64,000 nucleotides of DNA from contig NZ_JADYWE010000001.1 of assembly GCF_015864955.1 (NCBI RefSeq), positions 186,001-250,000 on the forward strand, read 5' to 3'. The position numbers were made by a program, and so were the translations under genes. The notes beneath the pieces are model-generated. The model worked only from the letters and a program-made list of their open reading frames with translations. It was not told the DNA's origin and searched no databases. The stretch is from Salinibacterium sp. NK8237. GTDB taxonomy: Bacteria > Actinomycetota > Actinomycetes > Actinomycetales > Microbacteriaceae. Below, in pieces: positions 16,984 to 25,745 of the stretch. Position 1 is the stretch's first letter; every line of letters starts with the position of its first letter.

Positions 16984-17894
16984 CTGATCCTGCTGGCTTC
17001 GTAGGCCAGATCTTTGTGATTATTCTGCTCGTCGTTCTTGCGATCTTCGTGATTGTCACGTTGTTCCGTGCGATCCGCATTGTTCCGCAGGCGCGTGCCG
17101 GAGTTGTTGAACGCCTAGGCAAGTACCGCAAGACCTTGCTGCCCGGCCTCAACATTCTCGTTCCCTTTATCGACCGGATGCTGCCCCTTATCGATTTGCG
17201 CGAACAGGTTGTCTCGTTCCCCCCGCAGCCGGTCATCACCGAAGACAACCTTGTCGTCTCTATCGACACCGTCGTCTTCTTCCAAGTGACGGATGCCCGT
17301 GCAGCCACCTACGAGATCGGCAACTATCTCGGGGCCGTCGAACAGCTGACGACCACGACGCTGCGAAACGTCGTGGGTGGCCTCAACCTTGAACAGGCGC
17401 TTACGAGCCGCGACAACATTAACTCGCAACTGCGCGTTGTTCTCGACGAAGCAACAGGCAAGTGGGGCATTCGCGTGGGTCGCGTTGAGCTGAAGGCTAT
17501 TGACCCGCCCCTCTCGATCCAAGATTCGATGGAAAAGCAGATGCGTGCCGAGCGTGACCGCCGTGCGCAGATCTTGACCGCCGAGGGAACCAAGCAGGCC
17601 GCGATTCTCGAAGCGGAGGGTTCGCGCCAGGCAGCGATCCTTGAGGCTGAAGGTGAAGCTAAAGCTGCCGTGCTGCGTGCTGATGGTGAAGCTGCGGCTA
17701 TCAAGACTGTGTTCGCTGCGATTCACGAGGGCGACCCTGACCCGAAGCTGCTGGCGTACGAGTACCTTCAGACGCTACCTAAGATTGCAGAAGGTGATTC
17801 CAACAAGATGTGGATTATCCCGTCTGAACTGACGGAAGCGCTCAAGGGCATTGGTGAAGGATTCTTTAGTGGCAAAGGACCAGTCGCGCGTTAG
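16980..17894 (+). CDS. SPFH/Band 7 (stomatin-like) membrane protein
   Basis: A 304-residue protein with one N-terminal helix (about 8-28) and an SPFH domain (IVPQARAGVVERLGKYRK ... VVSFPPQPVITEDNLVVSIDT), followed by a long charged helical region (150-250) with repeats of the pattern ILEAEGSRQAA that should form a coiled coil for oligomerisation. This is the QmcA/stomatin type. Coupled to the NfeD gene by a four-base overlap and overlapping the glycerophosphodiesterase gene by 26 bases, which suggests a function at membrane lipid domains. Confidence 0.9.
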   Translation: MTDPAGFVGQIFVIILLVVLAIFVIVTLFRAIRIVPQARAGVVERLGKYRKTLLPGLNILVPFIDRMLPLIDLREQVVSFPPQPVITEDNLVVSIDTVVFFQVTDARAATYEIGNYLGAVEQLTTTTLRNVVGGLNLEQALTSRDNINSQLRVVLDEATGKWGIRVGRVELKAIDPPLSIQDSMEKQMRAERDRRAQILTAEGTKQAAILEAEGSRQAAILEAEGEAKAAVLRADGEAAAIKTVFAAIHEGDPDPKLLAYEYLQTLPKIAEGDSNKMWIIPSELTEALKGIGEGFFSGKGPVAR

Positions 17895-18651
17895 CGCCAA
17901 CTCGTCGTTCCTCTCCCCCGCACGCCCCCGTGTGCTTGCGCACCGGGGGCTTGCGGTGGAAGCACCCGAGAACACGCTTCTCGCGTTCGCGAAAGCAGTC
18001 GCGGCGGGTGCGCAATACATCGAAACGGATGTTCATGTCAGTCTCGACGGTGTATCTGTCGTAGCTCACGACCCGAGTCTCACTCGCGTCGCTGGCCGCA
18101 AAATCATGGTCGACCAGCTCACCATGGCAGAGTTGCGACGGATCGATTTGGGCGAAGGCCAAGGGTTTTGCGCTTTGAGTGAGGCCCTCGACGCTTTCCC
18201 TGAGACGCGCTTCAATATTGACGTCAAGAACAAGGGTGCGGTGCTTCCGACCGCGCGCGCGATTCGCGATCTCAACGCGATCGATCGGGTTCTCGTGACG
18301 TCCTTTGACGAAGCGCGCCGCGCCGCGACCGTCGAACAATTGCCCGGCGTAGCGAGTTCAGCATCCGCTCGGCGCTTCATTCTGGCTCTGCTGAGTGCTA
18401 AGACGGGGATTTCGCCGGCCGTGCGCCGCGCCCTCAGTGGATTAGTTGCCATCCAAGTACCCGAGAAGGCACTAGGGTTGCGTGTGACCACTCAGCGGAT
18501 GATCGACCGCGTGCACACTCTCGGACTCGAGATGCACGTCTGGACTATCAATGAACCGCAGCGAATGCGTCACCTGCTCGACCTCGGTGTGGATGGAATC
18601 GTCACCGATCGAGCAGACCTAGCCCTCGAAGTTGTGAAATCGCGCGCCTGA
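17869..18651 (+). CDS. Glycerophosphodiester phosphodiesterase family protein
   Basis: A 260-residue TIM-barrel enzyme that should hydrolyse glycerophosphodiesters to glycerol-3-phosphate and an alcohol. The family motif is intact: LAHRGLAVEAPENTLLAF (His and Glu for catalysis), ETDVHVSLDG (metal-binding Glu/Asp) and VVAHDPSLTR (second catalytic His). No signal peptide, so cytoplasmic. I choose GTG 17869, preceded by GAAGGA at eight bases, though the frame is open from a TTG at 17851. It overlaps the SPFH gene, so translation is coupled and the product may work on lipid turnover in the same membrane context. Confidence 0.88.
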   Translation: MAKDQSRVSANSSFLSPARPRVLAHRGLAVEAPENTLLAFAKAVAAGAQYIETDVHVSLDGVSVVAHDPSLTRVAGRKIMVDQLTMAELRRIDLGEGQGFCALSEALDAFPETRFNIDVKNKGAVLPTARAIRDLNAIDRVLVTSFDEARRAATVEQLPGVASSASARRFILALLSAKTGISPAVRRALSGLVAIQVPEKALGLRVTTQRMIDRVHTLGLEMHVWTINEPQRMRHLLDLGVDGIVTDRADLALEVVKSRA

Positions 18652-18730
18652 TCCAGGCGGCGCACACTCCACTTTGGGGCAGCGAATATGTTGGCAAATG
18701 CTGACAAGTCGCTGTGAACAGTGCGCCCTT

Positions 18731-18756
18731 GGAAGCATACGTTCAGCAAGAGGGTT
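18731..18756 (+). promoter_or_regulatory. SigR/SigH-like promoter of rbpA
   Basis: GGAAG (18731-18735) and GTT (18754-18756) are 18 bases apart. This matches the GGGAAT-N18-GTT pattern of the thiol-stress ECF sigma factors (SigR in Streptomyces, where rbpA is a known target) with small deviations. The stop-to-start region 18652-18795 holds no other strong element; GAAGGAGG precedes the rbpA ATG. Confidence 0.45.
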
Positions 18757-18795
18757 TATTACTTGTAGAAACCGCGAATTGAAGGAGGCCACACG

Positions 18796-19161
18796 ATGGC
18801 AGATCGCAGCTTGCGCGGCATGAGACTTGGTACCCAGAGCTTACAGAGCGAAGAGGGTGTCGAGTTTTCCCCGCGGAAAAAGAGCGTATACAAGGCGGCG
18901 GACGGCACCACGTTTGAAGTGATGTTTTCGTCTGACGCCGAAGTTCCCCAGCAGTGGCTTGACGCCAAGACGGGTCACGAAGGAACACTCCTTGATGACA
19001 ACGGCGAGCTGGTAGAGCTTGATGAGGTCGACGTGAAGGTTCCCCGTAGCCACTGGGACATGCTTCTCGAACGTCGCACCCGCCCCGAATTGGAAGAACT
19101 TCTCCAAGAGCGTCTCGACTTCTTGCGTGCCCGTCGCGGCCAGCAGAAGATCGGCGCCTAA
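18796..19161 (+). CDS. rbpA: RNA polymerase-binding protein RbpA
   Basis: A 121-residue actinobacterial transcription factor that binds RNA polymerase and the principal sigma factor and promotes open-complex formation. Visible parts: N-terminal tail with RSLRGMRLGTQS, a central barrel (KKSVYKAADGTTFEVMFSSDAEVPQQW), a basic linker and the C-terminal sigma-interaction domain (HWDMLLERRTRPELEELL). There is no cysteine in the whole protein, so it cannot bind the zinc seen in Streptomyces RbpA. A strong GAAGGAGG precedes the ATG. Its stop directly abuts the stop of the convergent ppm gene, with zero bases between. Confidence 0.95.
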   Translation: MADRSLRGMRLGTQSLQSEEGVEFSPRKKSVYKAADGTTFEVMFSSDAEVPQQWLDAKTGHEGTLLDDNGELVELDEVDVKVPRSHWDMLLERRTRPELEELLQERLDFLRARRGQQKIGA

Positions 19162-19887
19162 CTAACGATGTACTGTCTTCAGGGTCGCCGCTATCCCCCA
19201 GCCGGTGACCCTGAACAGTGCCTCTGCAACAATTCCTGCATGCATTTTTGATCGGCCTGTTGAGCGCTCAACGAATGTGATCGGATGCTCCGCCACTCGG
19301 TAGCCCGCACGTTCCAAGTTCCAGGCCATTTCTACTTGAAAGCAGTAGCCCTGCGACGAGACGCCGTCGAGACCTAGTTCTCTGAGCGCGCTCGCACGGA
19401 ACACGCGGAATCCCGCTGTAATGTCCCGGATGTCGGAGTGCAGCACCATGCGAGCGTAGGAGTTGCCCATTCGCGAGATGCTGTGCCGGAACCATGGCCA
19501 GTTCTTAACGGAACCACCCGGAACCCAGCGTGACCCGATGACAAGATCGTTGCCTGCCTTGGCGAGAGCAATCATCGCGGGAAGCTCCGACGGGTCATGC
19601 GAACCATCGGCATCAATTTCTGCAATGTAGTCGTAGCCCCGCTCAAGCGCCAGCGCGAAGCCAGCGAGATAGGCCTTGCCTAGTCCCTCTTTCTGGTCGC
19701 GATGGAGCACCATGATGCCCGGATCGGCTGCAGCTAGCTCTTCAGCGCGCTCCCCGGTGCCATCGGGACTCGAATCATCCACCACGAGAACGTGCGCACG
19801 GGGCACCGCTTGCCTGAGCCGGCCGACTATCGAGGAAATGTTCTCAATCTCGTTATAGGTCGGCACGACCACGACGACGTTAGGCAT
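19162..19887 (-). CDS. ppm: Polyprenol monophosphomannose synthase (dolichol-phosphate mannosyltransferase family)
   Basis: A 241-residue GT2 glycosyltransferase making polyprenyl-phosphomannose, the donor for extracytoplasmic mannosylation. Motifs: VVVPTYNEIENI at the N-terminus, VVDDSSPDGTGE, EIDADGSHDPSELP with the metal-binding DAD, and GSRWVPGGS. I start at ATG 19887, where the GT2 domain begins, overlapping the end of lnt by eight bases. In Mycobacterium tuberculosis Lnt and Ppm are one fused protein (Ppm1); here they are separate, overlapping genes, a split version of the same unit. Convergent with rbpA, its neighbour also in mycobacteria. Confidence 0.92.
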   Translation of the reverse strand: MPNVVVVVPTYNEIENISSIVGRLRQAVPRAHVLVVDDSSPDGTGERAEELAAADPGIMVLHRDQKEGLGKAYLAGFALALERGYDYIAEIDADGSHDPSELPAMIALAKAGNDLVIGSRWVPGGSVKNWPWFRHSISRMGNSYARMVLHSDIRDITAGFRVFRASALRELGLDGVSSQGYCFQVEMAWNLERAGYRVAEHPITFVERSTGRSKMHAGIVAEALFRVTGWGIAATLKTVHR

Positions 19888-21445
19888 TCTTTCTCCGACC
19901 GGCCACTGCTGCGACGATGAGTGCGCCGAGTCCAATTCCTGATACAAGCCACTCAAGCTCGCGGCCCCACCATACGGCGGGTGTGATGCTGGTGGAGAGC
20001 GGTACGTCCTCGACCATGGTGGCTGCGGTGTACCACGGCACTTCTGCAATCGTGGTGCCGTCGGGGGCGATGATCGCGCTCAACCCCACGGTTGAAATGT
20101 TCACAACGCTGCGCCCGAGCTCAAGAGCGCGAATGCGGGCCATCGCTAACTGTTGAGCACTCTCGTCGGTGAGTCCGAAATCGGCGTTGTTGGATGACGC
20201 GATGATGAGTTGTGCGCCCTGCTCGACGGATTCAGTAAGGATCTGATCGTCGACGATATCGAAACAAATGTTGACGCCGAGAGTGACACCGTTCACATCG
20301 AAGACCATATCGGTGGTGCCGATCGAATAGTCACGACCGATGAGACCGATGAGGTCGGGAGCAAACTGTTCCCAGATTTCACGGTTGGGCACATATTCGC
20401 CAAAGGGAACGGGATGGCGCTTGTCGTAGATATCGACGACGCCCTCCCCGGGCATCCACAGCAGTTGACTGTTGTAAATGTTGCCGTCGCGTTCGGTGAT
20501 GTCACCCGAAATCAGCGGTGCGTTGGCGTTATCGACGACGTAATCGAAGGCTGCTGCCGCGTAACTATTGCTCAGCGGCGAGAGATCGGTGCCGCCCTCA
20601 GGCCACACCACGAGATCGAGGTCTTGGCCGTAGAGAGGCTCGGTGGCGGTGAGTTGCGCCTGAAGTAGGTCGCCGGTCTCACGCTCGTCGAAATAGGCGG
20701 CTTTTCCGTTGCCTTGGACGGCCCCGACGCGGAGTGTGCCATCGAGGGTCGCGTGCCACGAGGGCACGTTCACGAGGATCGCGAAAACAGCGACCGGCAC
20801 GAAAGCAGTGCGCAGCGCTCGCGAGACATGCTGAGCGCGTGCATCCAAGGGAAGTTCGCGGTGGTGACGCCAGGTGTATTCGGCGGCGGCAAGCGAAAGC
20901 GCGACGACAAGAACCAGCACGAAGCTGACGCCCGAGACTCCGAGCCACGGGAAGAGGGCTGCCAGTGGGCTCTCCGACTGGGAAAGAGCAACGCGGCCCC
21001 ACGAGAAGCCGCCATAGGGCCACACACTCATCCACGCTTCGCGCGCCGTCCAGAGGCCCGAAACGACGACGGCGAGGCCGAGCGTCGCGCCCCAGCCCGC
21101 TCCAAAGGCGCGCGGCAACCAGCGATAGGCCAGCGTGATTGCGAGCCCGCCGAGCGCGACGAACAGCGACTCGAGAAACGAGAGTGCCAGCATCGGCACA
21201 GGGCCCAGAAAGAGAGATGCCCAGGAAATGTGCGTCAGATAGAACGCGAAACCGCCGAGAAAGCCGACGAGAAACGCCCCACGGGAGCTCCGGCCGCGAA
21301 GGGCGATGAGCACGAGCGCGATGCCGACAAAGGTCATCGGCCAGACGCTCTTGTCTGGGAACCCGGCATCCAAAATAGGGCCGGATGCCACGGCCACCAC
21401 AATCGCAGCCCAGAATGGCAGCACAACAACGGGTTTATCGGGCAT
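19880..21445 (-). CDS. lnt: Apolipoprotein N-acyltransferase
   Basis: A 521-residue membrane enzyme adding the third acyl chain to lipoproteins. About eight helices (10-50, 55-110, 120-190, 212-228) precede a periplasmic nitrilase-like domain with the complete triad: Glu283 in WPEGGTDLS, Lys342 in YDKRHPVPFGEYVP and Cys394 in GVNICFDIV. A final helix closes the protein. I start at ATG 21445, 13 bases after helY; the frame is open further upstream but only inside helY. Several lipoproteins in this window (4298, 12857, 14105, 27758) are potential substrates. Confidence 0.93.
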   Translation of the reverse strand: MPDKPVVVLPFWAAIVVAVASGPILDAGFPDKSVWPMTFVGIALVLIALRGRSSRGAFLVGFLGGFAFYLTHISWASLFLGPVPMLALSFLESLFVALGGLAITLAYRWLPRAFGAGWGATLGLAVVVSGLWTAREAWMSVWPYGGFSWGRVALSQSESPLAALFPWLGVSGVSFVLVLVVALSLAAAEYTWRHHRELPLDARAQHVSRALRTAFVPVAVFAILVNVPSWHATLDGTLRVGAVQGNGKAAYFDERETGDLLQAQLTATEPLYGQDLDLVVWPEGGTDLSPLSNSYAAAAFDYVVDNANAPLISGDITERDGNIYNSQLLWMPGEGVVDIYDKRHPVPFGEYVPNREIWEQFAPDLIGLIGRDYSIGTTDMVFDVNGVTLGVNICFDIVDDQILTESVEQGAQLIIASSNNADFGLTDESAQQLAMARIRALELGRSVVNISTVGLSAIIAPDGTTIAEVPWYTAATMVEDVPLSTSITPAVWWGRELEWLVSGIGLGALIVAAVAGRRKNA

Positions 21446-21458
21446 CACGTGTTCGAGC

Positions 21459-23891
21459 CTAAGCGACAGAACTGTAGGCGACGATTCCGCGCCGGATAGC
21501 GTCGAGTGCCTTACGCGCGGTCGGGCCGACGTTGCCGTCAGCCACAACCGACAGCTGATCGAGAAGGTCGATGGTCTGCTTGGTGACGCGCACAAAGTCG
21601 CCAGCCGCCATATCCGCAAGGTCGAGCACGGAGTCAAGGTTGGCTCCATTCGCCCAGCGGTACATAGCGAGCGCGAGGCCGGCCGCGAGCGGTTGGCTGC
21701 CCGGGAGACGGTTGTCACGCTCGAGATCATCGAGTTCTGCCCAGAGCGTGGTCGTCTTGTCGAAGGCCTCACGGAAGGCACCGCGCGGCAGGTAGCGATC
21801 GCTGAGGTCACCTTCGTCACGACGGGGTTCGTACACCAACGTCGTGGCCATTGCGGCCAAGGAAGGAGCGTCGAGGTCGTTCCAGAACCCGTGTCGAAGA
21901 GATTCGGCGACGAGGAGATCGCGTTCTCCGTAGATGCGTCGCAGTGTTCGGCCGTAGGAGTTGATCGTCATCTCGCCGTTGGCCCCCGGCTCGATGTAGC
22001 CGAGCTTGGTCAACACATCGGTGACGCGGTCGAAGATCTTGGCGACCGCTCCCGTGCGGTTCTGTATTTGCTTTGTCAGCTGATCGGTCTCGCGCTTAAG
22101 TCGCCACCAACGTTCGGCCCAGCGTGCGTGAGATTCGCGCTCAGGACACGCATGACACTCGTGTTTGCGCATCTGGCGACGCAAGTCCGCGAGCTTGCGT
22201 TGGCGACGTTCACGCTCAGCGCGGTGCCCTGCATCGTTCTTGGGCTGCGACTTCTTTTCAAGATCGTTGAGTTCGCGACGGATGCGGGAGTACTCGCCAA
22301 AGTCGCCCAAGTGACATTCCATCGACTTGGCATAGCCCTCAAGGGATGTCTTCTGCGAACGAACCTTGCGGGCCAAATCAACAACAGCGCGGTCGGCTTG
22401 GAATTGCGCGAAACTCGATTCTAGAATCTCGCGGGTGTGCTCGCGACCGAACAGCTCGATGAGGTTCACGGCCATGTTGTAGGTCGGCTTGAAGCTCGAG
22501 TTCAAGGGGTAGGTGCGACGCGAGGCTAGCGATGCCACCGCCTGCGGGTCGAGCCCATCCACCCACTGGATGACCGAATGTCCCTCGATGTCGATGCCAC
22601 GACGGCCAGCACGCCCCGTGAGTTGGGTGTACTCCCCCGGTGTAATGGGAACGCGTGCTTCACCGTTGAACTTTTCAAGTTTTTCGAGCACGACAGTGCG
22701 TGCGGGCATGTTGATGCCGAGAGCAAGAGTCTCTGTCGCAAAAACAGCCTTAACAAGCTTCTTCTGAAACAGCTCTTCGACAACCTCTTTGAAAGCAGGA
22801 AGGAGACCAGCGTGATGGGCTGCGACTCCCCGCTCGAGGCCACTGAGCCAATCCCAGTAGCCGAGAACGGCCAAGTCTTCATCGAGAAGGGTGCGGCACC
22901 GGGCCTCCACGATTTCGCGGATCTCGTCACGTTCCTCGGCCGTCGTCAGGCGAACGCCAGCGCGCAAGACCTGATTCACCGCCTGATCGCAGCCCATGCG
23001 ACTGAAAATGAAGAAAATGGCTGGCACAAGGTTCTTCGACGACAGCATCGCGACGACATCCGCGCGATCCATGCGGGAACGTGCCGGGCGACTGCCGTAA
23101 GAGTTCTGGCGGCCGCTCTTTCGGCGGTTGCCGACAGACTGGCTGCGACCTCCGAAGCGGGCCATCTGTGCGAGCTCGGGGTTCACCCGGTTTGTAGCGG
23201 CTAGCCCAGAGGAGTCGAAAAGATCGATGAGCTTCGTGCCCACGAGCACGTGCTGCTCCAGAGGCACTGGACGCTCTTCTGAGACGATTACTTCGGTATC
23301 GCCCCGAACGGCCTGCAGCCAGTCACCAAACTCCTCAGCGTTCGACACAGTGGCGCTGAGCGAGACCATGCGAACATCCTCAGGCAAATGGATGATCACC
23401 TCTTCCCACACGGCGCCGCGGAAGCGATCGCCTAAGAAGTGCACCTCGTCCATTACGACAGTGCTGAGGTTCTTGAGCAAGTCTGATTTGGCGTACAGCA
23501 TATTGCGGAGCACTTCGGTGGTCATGACCACGATGCGCGCGCTGGCGTTGACGTTCGTGTCACCCGTGAGCAGTCCCACATTCTCGGGACCGTATTCGGC
23601 GACGAGTTCTTGAAACTTCTGGTTGCTCAGCGCTTTCATGGGCGCGGTGTAAAACACCTTCGGGCCATCGAGCTGCATGGCCCGGTAGATAGCGAACTCA
23701 GCGATGATCGTCTTGCCGGCACCGGTGGGTGCCGCGACGAGGACGCTCTTGTCGTCTTCAACAACCTGGCAGGCAGAAATCTGGAACTCATCGAGATCAA
23801 AGCGCTGGCCGGCGCGAAAAGCTTCGAGCACCGGGTAGCCTCGGCGCTTCTTTGCCGCGGCGTACCGTTCGGCGGGAGACAGTTCAGTCAT
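21459..23891 (-). CDS. helY: Ski2-like DEAD/DEAH RNA helicase, HelY family
   Basis: An 810-residue SF2 helicase. Walker A APTGAGKT (54-61), motif Ia TAPMKALSNQKF, DEVH box (148-151), SLSAT (motif III) and a C-terminal helicase lobe with QLTGRAGRRGID. A C-terminal region with four cysteines or histidines (HECHACPERESH) may form a small zinc site. Length and motifs match the actinobacterial HelY group, relatives of yeast Ski2/Mtr4 that unwind structured RNA. It follows tatC at 25 bases, as in mycobacteria. Confidence 0.92.
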   Translation of the reverse strand: MTELSPAERYAAAKKRRGYPVLEAFRAGQRFDLDEFQISACQVVEDDKSVLVAAPTGAGKTIIAEFAIYRAMQLDGPKVFYTAPMKALSNQKFQELVAEYGPENVGLLTGDTNVNASARIVVMTTEVLRNMLYAKSDLLKNLSTVVMDEVHFLGDRFRGAVWEEVIIHLPEDVRMVSLSATVSNAEEFGDWLQAVRGDTEVIVSEERPVPLEQHVLVGTKLIDLFDSSGLAATNRVNPELAQMARFGGRSQSVGNRRKSGRQNSYGSRPARSRMDRADVVAMLSSKNLVPAIFFIFSRMGCDQAVNQVLRAGVRLTTAEERDEIREIVEARCRTLLDEDLAVLGYWDWLSGLERGVAAHHAGLLPAFKEVVEELFQKKLVKAVFATETLALGINMPARTVVLEKLEKFNGEARVPITPGEYTQLTGRAGRRGIDIEGHSVIQWVDGLDPQAVASLASRRTYPLNSSFKPTYNMAVNLIELFGREHTREILESSFAQFQADRAVVDLARKVRSQKTSLEGYAKSMECHLGDFGEYSRIRRELNDLEKKSQPKNDAGHRAERERRQRKLADLRRQMRKHECHACPERESHARWAERWWRLKRETDQLTKQIQNRTGAVAKIFDRVTDVLTKLGYIEPGANGEMTINSYGRTLRRIYGERDLLVAESLRHGFWNDLDAPSLAAMATTLVYEPRRDEGDLSDRYLPRGAFREAFDKTTTLWAELDDLERDNRLPGSQPLAAGLALAMYRWANGANLDSVLDLADMAAGDFVRVTKQTIDLLDQLSVVADGNVGPTARKALDAIRRGIVAYSSVA

Positions 23892-23916
23892 TGACTACAG
23901 CCTAAACGGTGATTGC

Positions 23917-24720
23917 TTAGCCTTCTGCTCGCAACTCGGCGTCAATCGCGGCAGCTTTCTTGGCTGCACGCCGGTCATGAAGCCAAGCGATCAACGCTGC
24001 TATGAAGTAGAGAATGATCATCGGGATCGCCAGCAGGAACATAGAGATCACGTCTGCAGCGGGGGTTGCTATGGCGGTGAAGACGCAGATAGTCAGGATG
24101 GCGACGCGCCAGCCCTTGAGAATCGCACTCGCCGACAGCACCCCCACCAAGTTGAGCAGCACCACGAAAACGGGAAGAACGAAAGCGATGCCGACGGAAA
24201 GCAAGAGCTTCACAATGAAGTCGTAGTAGTACTTCGCGTTCAGATTCGAGAGATCTTGATCGCCGGCGAAGCCCAACATGAGCGTGATGATGTTGGGCAT
24301 GACATACCAACCGGCGGCACAGCCTGCGAGAAATAGCGGAATGGCCGTTGCCAAGAAGCCGATTGCATACTGCTTCTCTTTGCGCACGAGGCCGGGAACC
24401 AAAAATGCCCAGACTTGGTACAGCCAGACTGGGCTCGCGGCGACGATCGCCACGGTGAAGGCGATCTGCATGCGGATATCGAATGCTTGCGTGACGGCGT
24501 CGTAGTTCAGCGCAGCGCCACGCCCGGTTGCATCAGCGATATTGGTGATCGGGGCGCGCAACGCGTCAATAAAGAAGTTCGCAAAGATAAAGCCGGCAAT
24601 GGCGGTCACAATGATCGCGATTGCGGAAATGAATAACCGCTTCTTGAGCTCTATGAGGTGCGCGCCGAGTGACATCCGTTCTTCACTCTTGGAACGCCAC
24701 CTCTCGGCGCGAACTGCCAT
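23917..24720 (-). CDS. tatC: Sec-independent protein translocase TatC
   Basis: A 267-residue protein with six membrane helices and the TatC signature: SLGAHLIELKKRL at the N-terminus, where the receptor binds twin-arginine signal peptides, then SPVWLYQVWAFLVPGL and a conserved EKQYAIGFL loop. It partners TatA, five bases upstream, to export folded proteins. The ATG at 24720 gives a long basic N-tail and has no ribosome-binding site; the ATG at 24675 (MSLGAHL) is a serious alternative with GAAGAACGG upstream. Confidence 0.95.
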   Translation of the reverse strand: MAVRAERWRSKSEERMSLGAHLIELKKRLFISAIAIIVTAIAGFIFANFFIDALRAPITNIADATGRGAALNYDAVTQAFDIRMQIAFTVAIVAASPVWLYQVWAFLVPGLVRKEKQYAIGFLATAIPLFLAGCAAGWYVMPNIITLMLGFAGDQDLSNLNAKYYYDFIVKLLLSVGIAFVLPVFVVLLNLVGVLSASAILKGWRVAILTICVFTAIATPAADVISMFLLAIPMIILYFIAALIAWLHDRRAAKKAAAIDAELRAEG

Positions 24721-24725
24721 AGGGG

Positions 24726-24944
24726 CTAGGGCTTAGGAGGAGTGTCGCTGTTCGAGTCCGCCGAAGTGTCGGCAGGAGCGTCAGAGCTGTTCTCGTCCTT
24801 CATGGTCTTGACCTCGCTGCGGAAGATACGCATCGACTGGCCGAGACTGCGCGCAAGACCGGGAAGTTTCGGTGCACCGAAAAGCAAGAGGATGACAACC
24901 AAGAGAATAACGAGGTGCCAACCGCTGAGAGCGTTACCGAACAT
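24726..24944 (-). CDS. tatA: Sec-independent translocase TatA
   Basis: A 72-residue single-span protein: short N-terminus, one helix (about 9-22), the FGAPKLPGLARSLGQSMRIF amphipathic helix with the FG hinge, and an acidic, Ser/Asp-rich tail. This is the pore-forming component of the Tat system. No tatB is needed in this TatAC arrangement. Upstream, 78 bases separate it from a small membrane protein. Confidence 0.95.
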   Translation of the reverse strand: MFGNALSGWHLVILLVVILLLFGAPKLPGLARSLGQSMRIFRSEVKTMKDENSSDAPADTSADSNSDTPPKP

Positions 24945-25022
24945 GAAAAACTTCCTTAAAGGTCAAAGGCTGTGTTGAGCAATCATACCTAGATTCGACT
25001 CTGTGCACCGAACGGCGAAGAG

Positions 25023-25394
25023 CTAGCTTGTGGAGGAATCTCGGCGGGCAAATTCGACAGGAAACCATCGCTGTGGTTGCTGCCCAAAACCGAGGAGCAC
25101 ATAGTCAGAGCGGCTGCGGTACTTCGGGTGATACAAGACAACCGCCGGCTTGGCGAGCAATTGGGCATCACCCGCGCTCACTAACGATTTCACGGCAACG
25201 CGTTCGATTCCGGCGTTGTCTGTGTAGCGCACCGCGATCCTGGGAGCGCGACGTGCGCGTCGATACTCGCTACTGATACCTGTTGTTTGGGAGCCGGCAG
25301 TGAGCAGATACGCGCGAATAGTTCTGCGGCGTAACCACGTCGCGAACCAGAGTAAAGAAATCAGAATCAGGCCCGCTGCAAAAACCCACCCCAC
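25023..25394 (-). CDS. Small membrane-anchored protein of unknown function
   Basis: A 123-residue protein with one N-terminal helix (4-20), a short basic stretch and a beta-rich soluble domain (RIAVRYTDNAGIERVAVKSL ... YHPKYRSRSDYVLLGF) reminiscent of DUF3592-like domains, though I cannot confirm the family. The GTG at 25394 begins directly after the TAG of the upstream gene, so it is translated from the same message. The conserved position between pafC and tatA hints at a link to membrane maintenance; no function can be assigned. Confidence 0.7.
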   Translation of the reverse strand: MGWVFAAGLILISLLWFATWLRRRTIRAYLLTAGSQTTGISSEYRRARRAPRIAVRYTDNAGIERVAVKSLVSAGDAQLLAKPAVVLYHPKYRSRSDYVLLGFGQQPQRWFPVEFARRDSSTS

Positions 25395-25745
25395 CTACGA
25401 CCACTCCTTGGGCCATTGCATTGCGGACGCGTCGCGAGTGGTGATCGACTTGGCGCGAGTGATGCGGCGTTCGTGTCGAGCGAGTTTCAGGTCAGCTCGA
25501 TGGCGCTTTTGGGCTTCGTGGCGATCGCGAATCTCGGCCATGTCGGTGAGAATCGCGATTTGGGGTTTGCTGAGTTTCTCTGACTCGACATCCAGCATCG
25601 ACGTCTTATCAACGACATCCGAAAGATCTTTCATGAGAACCATTGCCTTGCGGAACAGAACCCACGCAATTACGCCAAGCATGACGATCAAGATGAGCAC
25701 GAGTCCTACCCAAATGAGCAGCCAACCCCACCATGCAATCATCAC
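25395..25745 (-). CDS. Small membrane protein with cytoplasmic coiled region
   Basis: A 116-residue protein: one strong N-terminal helix (about 3-30), a leucine/aspartate-rich amphipathic stretch (MKDLSDVVDKTSML) and a basic C-terminal tail rich in Arg, Lys, Ala and His. The start is a GTG at 25745 followed immediately by an ATG; it overlaps the TGA of pafC by four bases, so it is coupled. Family unknown. Confidence 0.7.
   Translation of the reverse strand: MMIAWWGWLLIWVGLVLILIVMLGVIAWVLFRKAMVLMKDLSDVVDKTSMLDVESEKLSKPQIAILTDMAEIRDRHEAQKRHRADLKLARHERRITRAKSITTRDASAMQWPKEWS

Noticed and set aside
21446..21820. Upstream extension of the lnt frame
   Set aside because: It lies inside helY, and the real Lnt N-terminus (MPDKPVVVLP) begins at 21445.
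20714..22424. Two long plus-strand frames over lnt and helY
   Set aside because: They overlap intact, well-conserved minus-strand genes and are rich in Arg/Glu/Asp, as expected from antisense reading.
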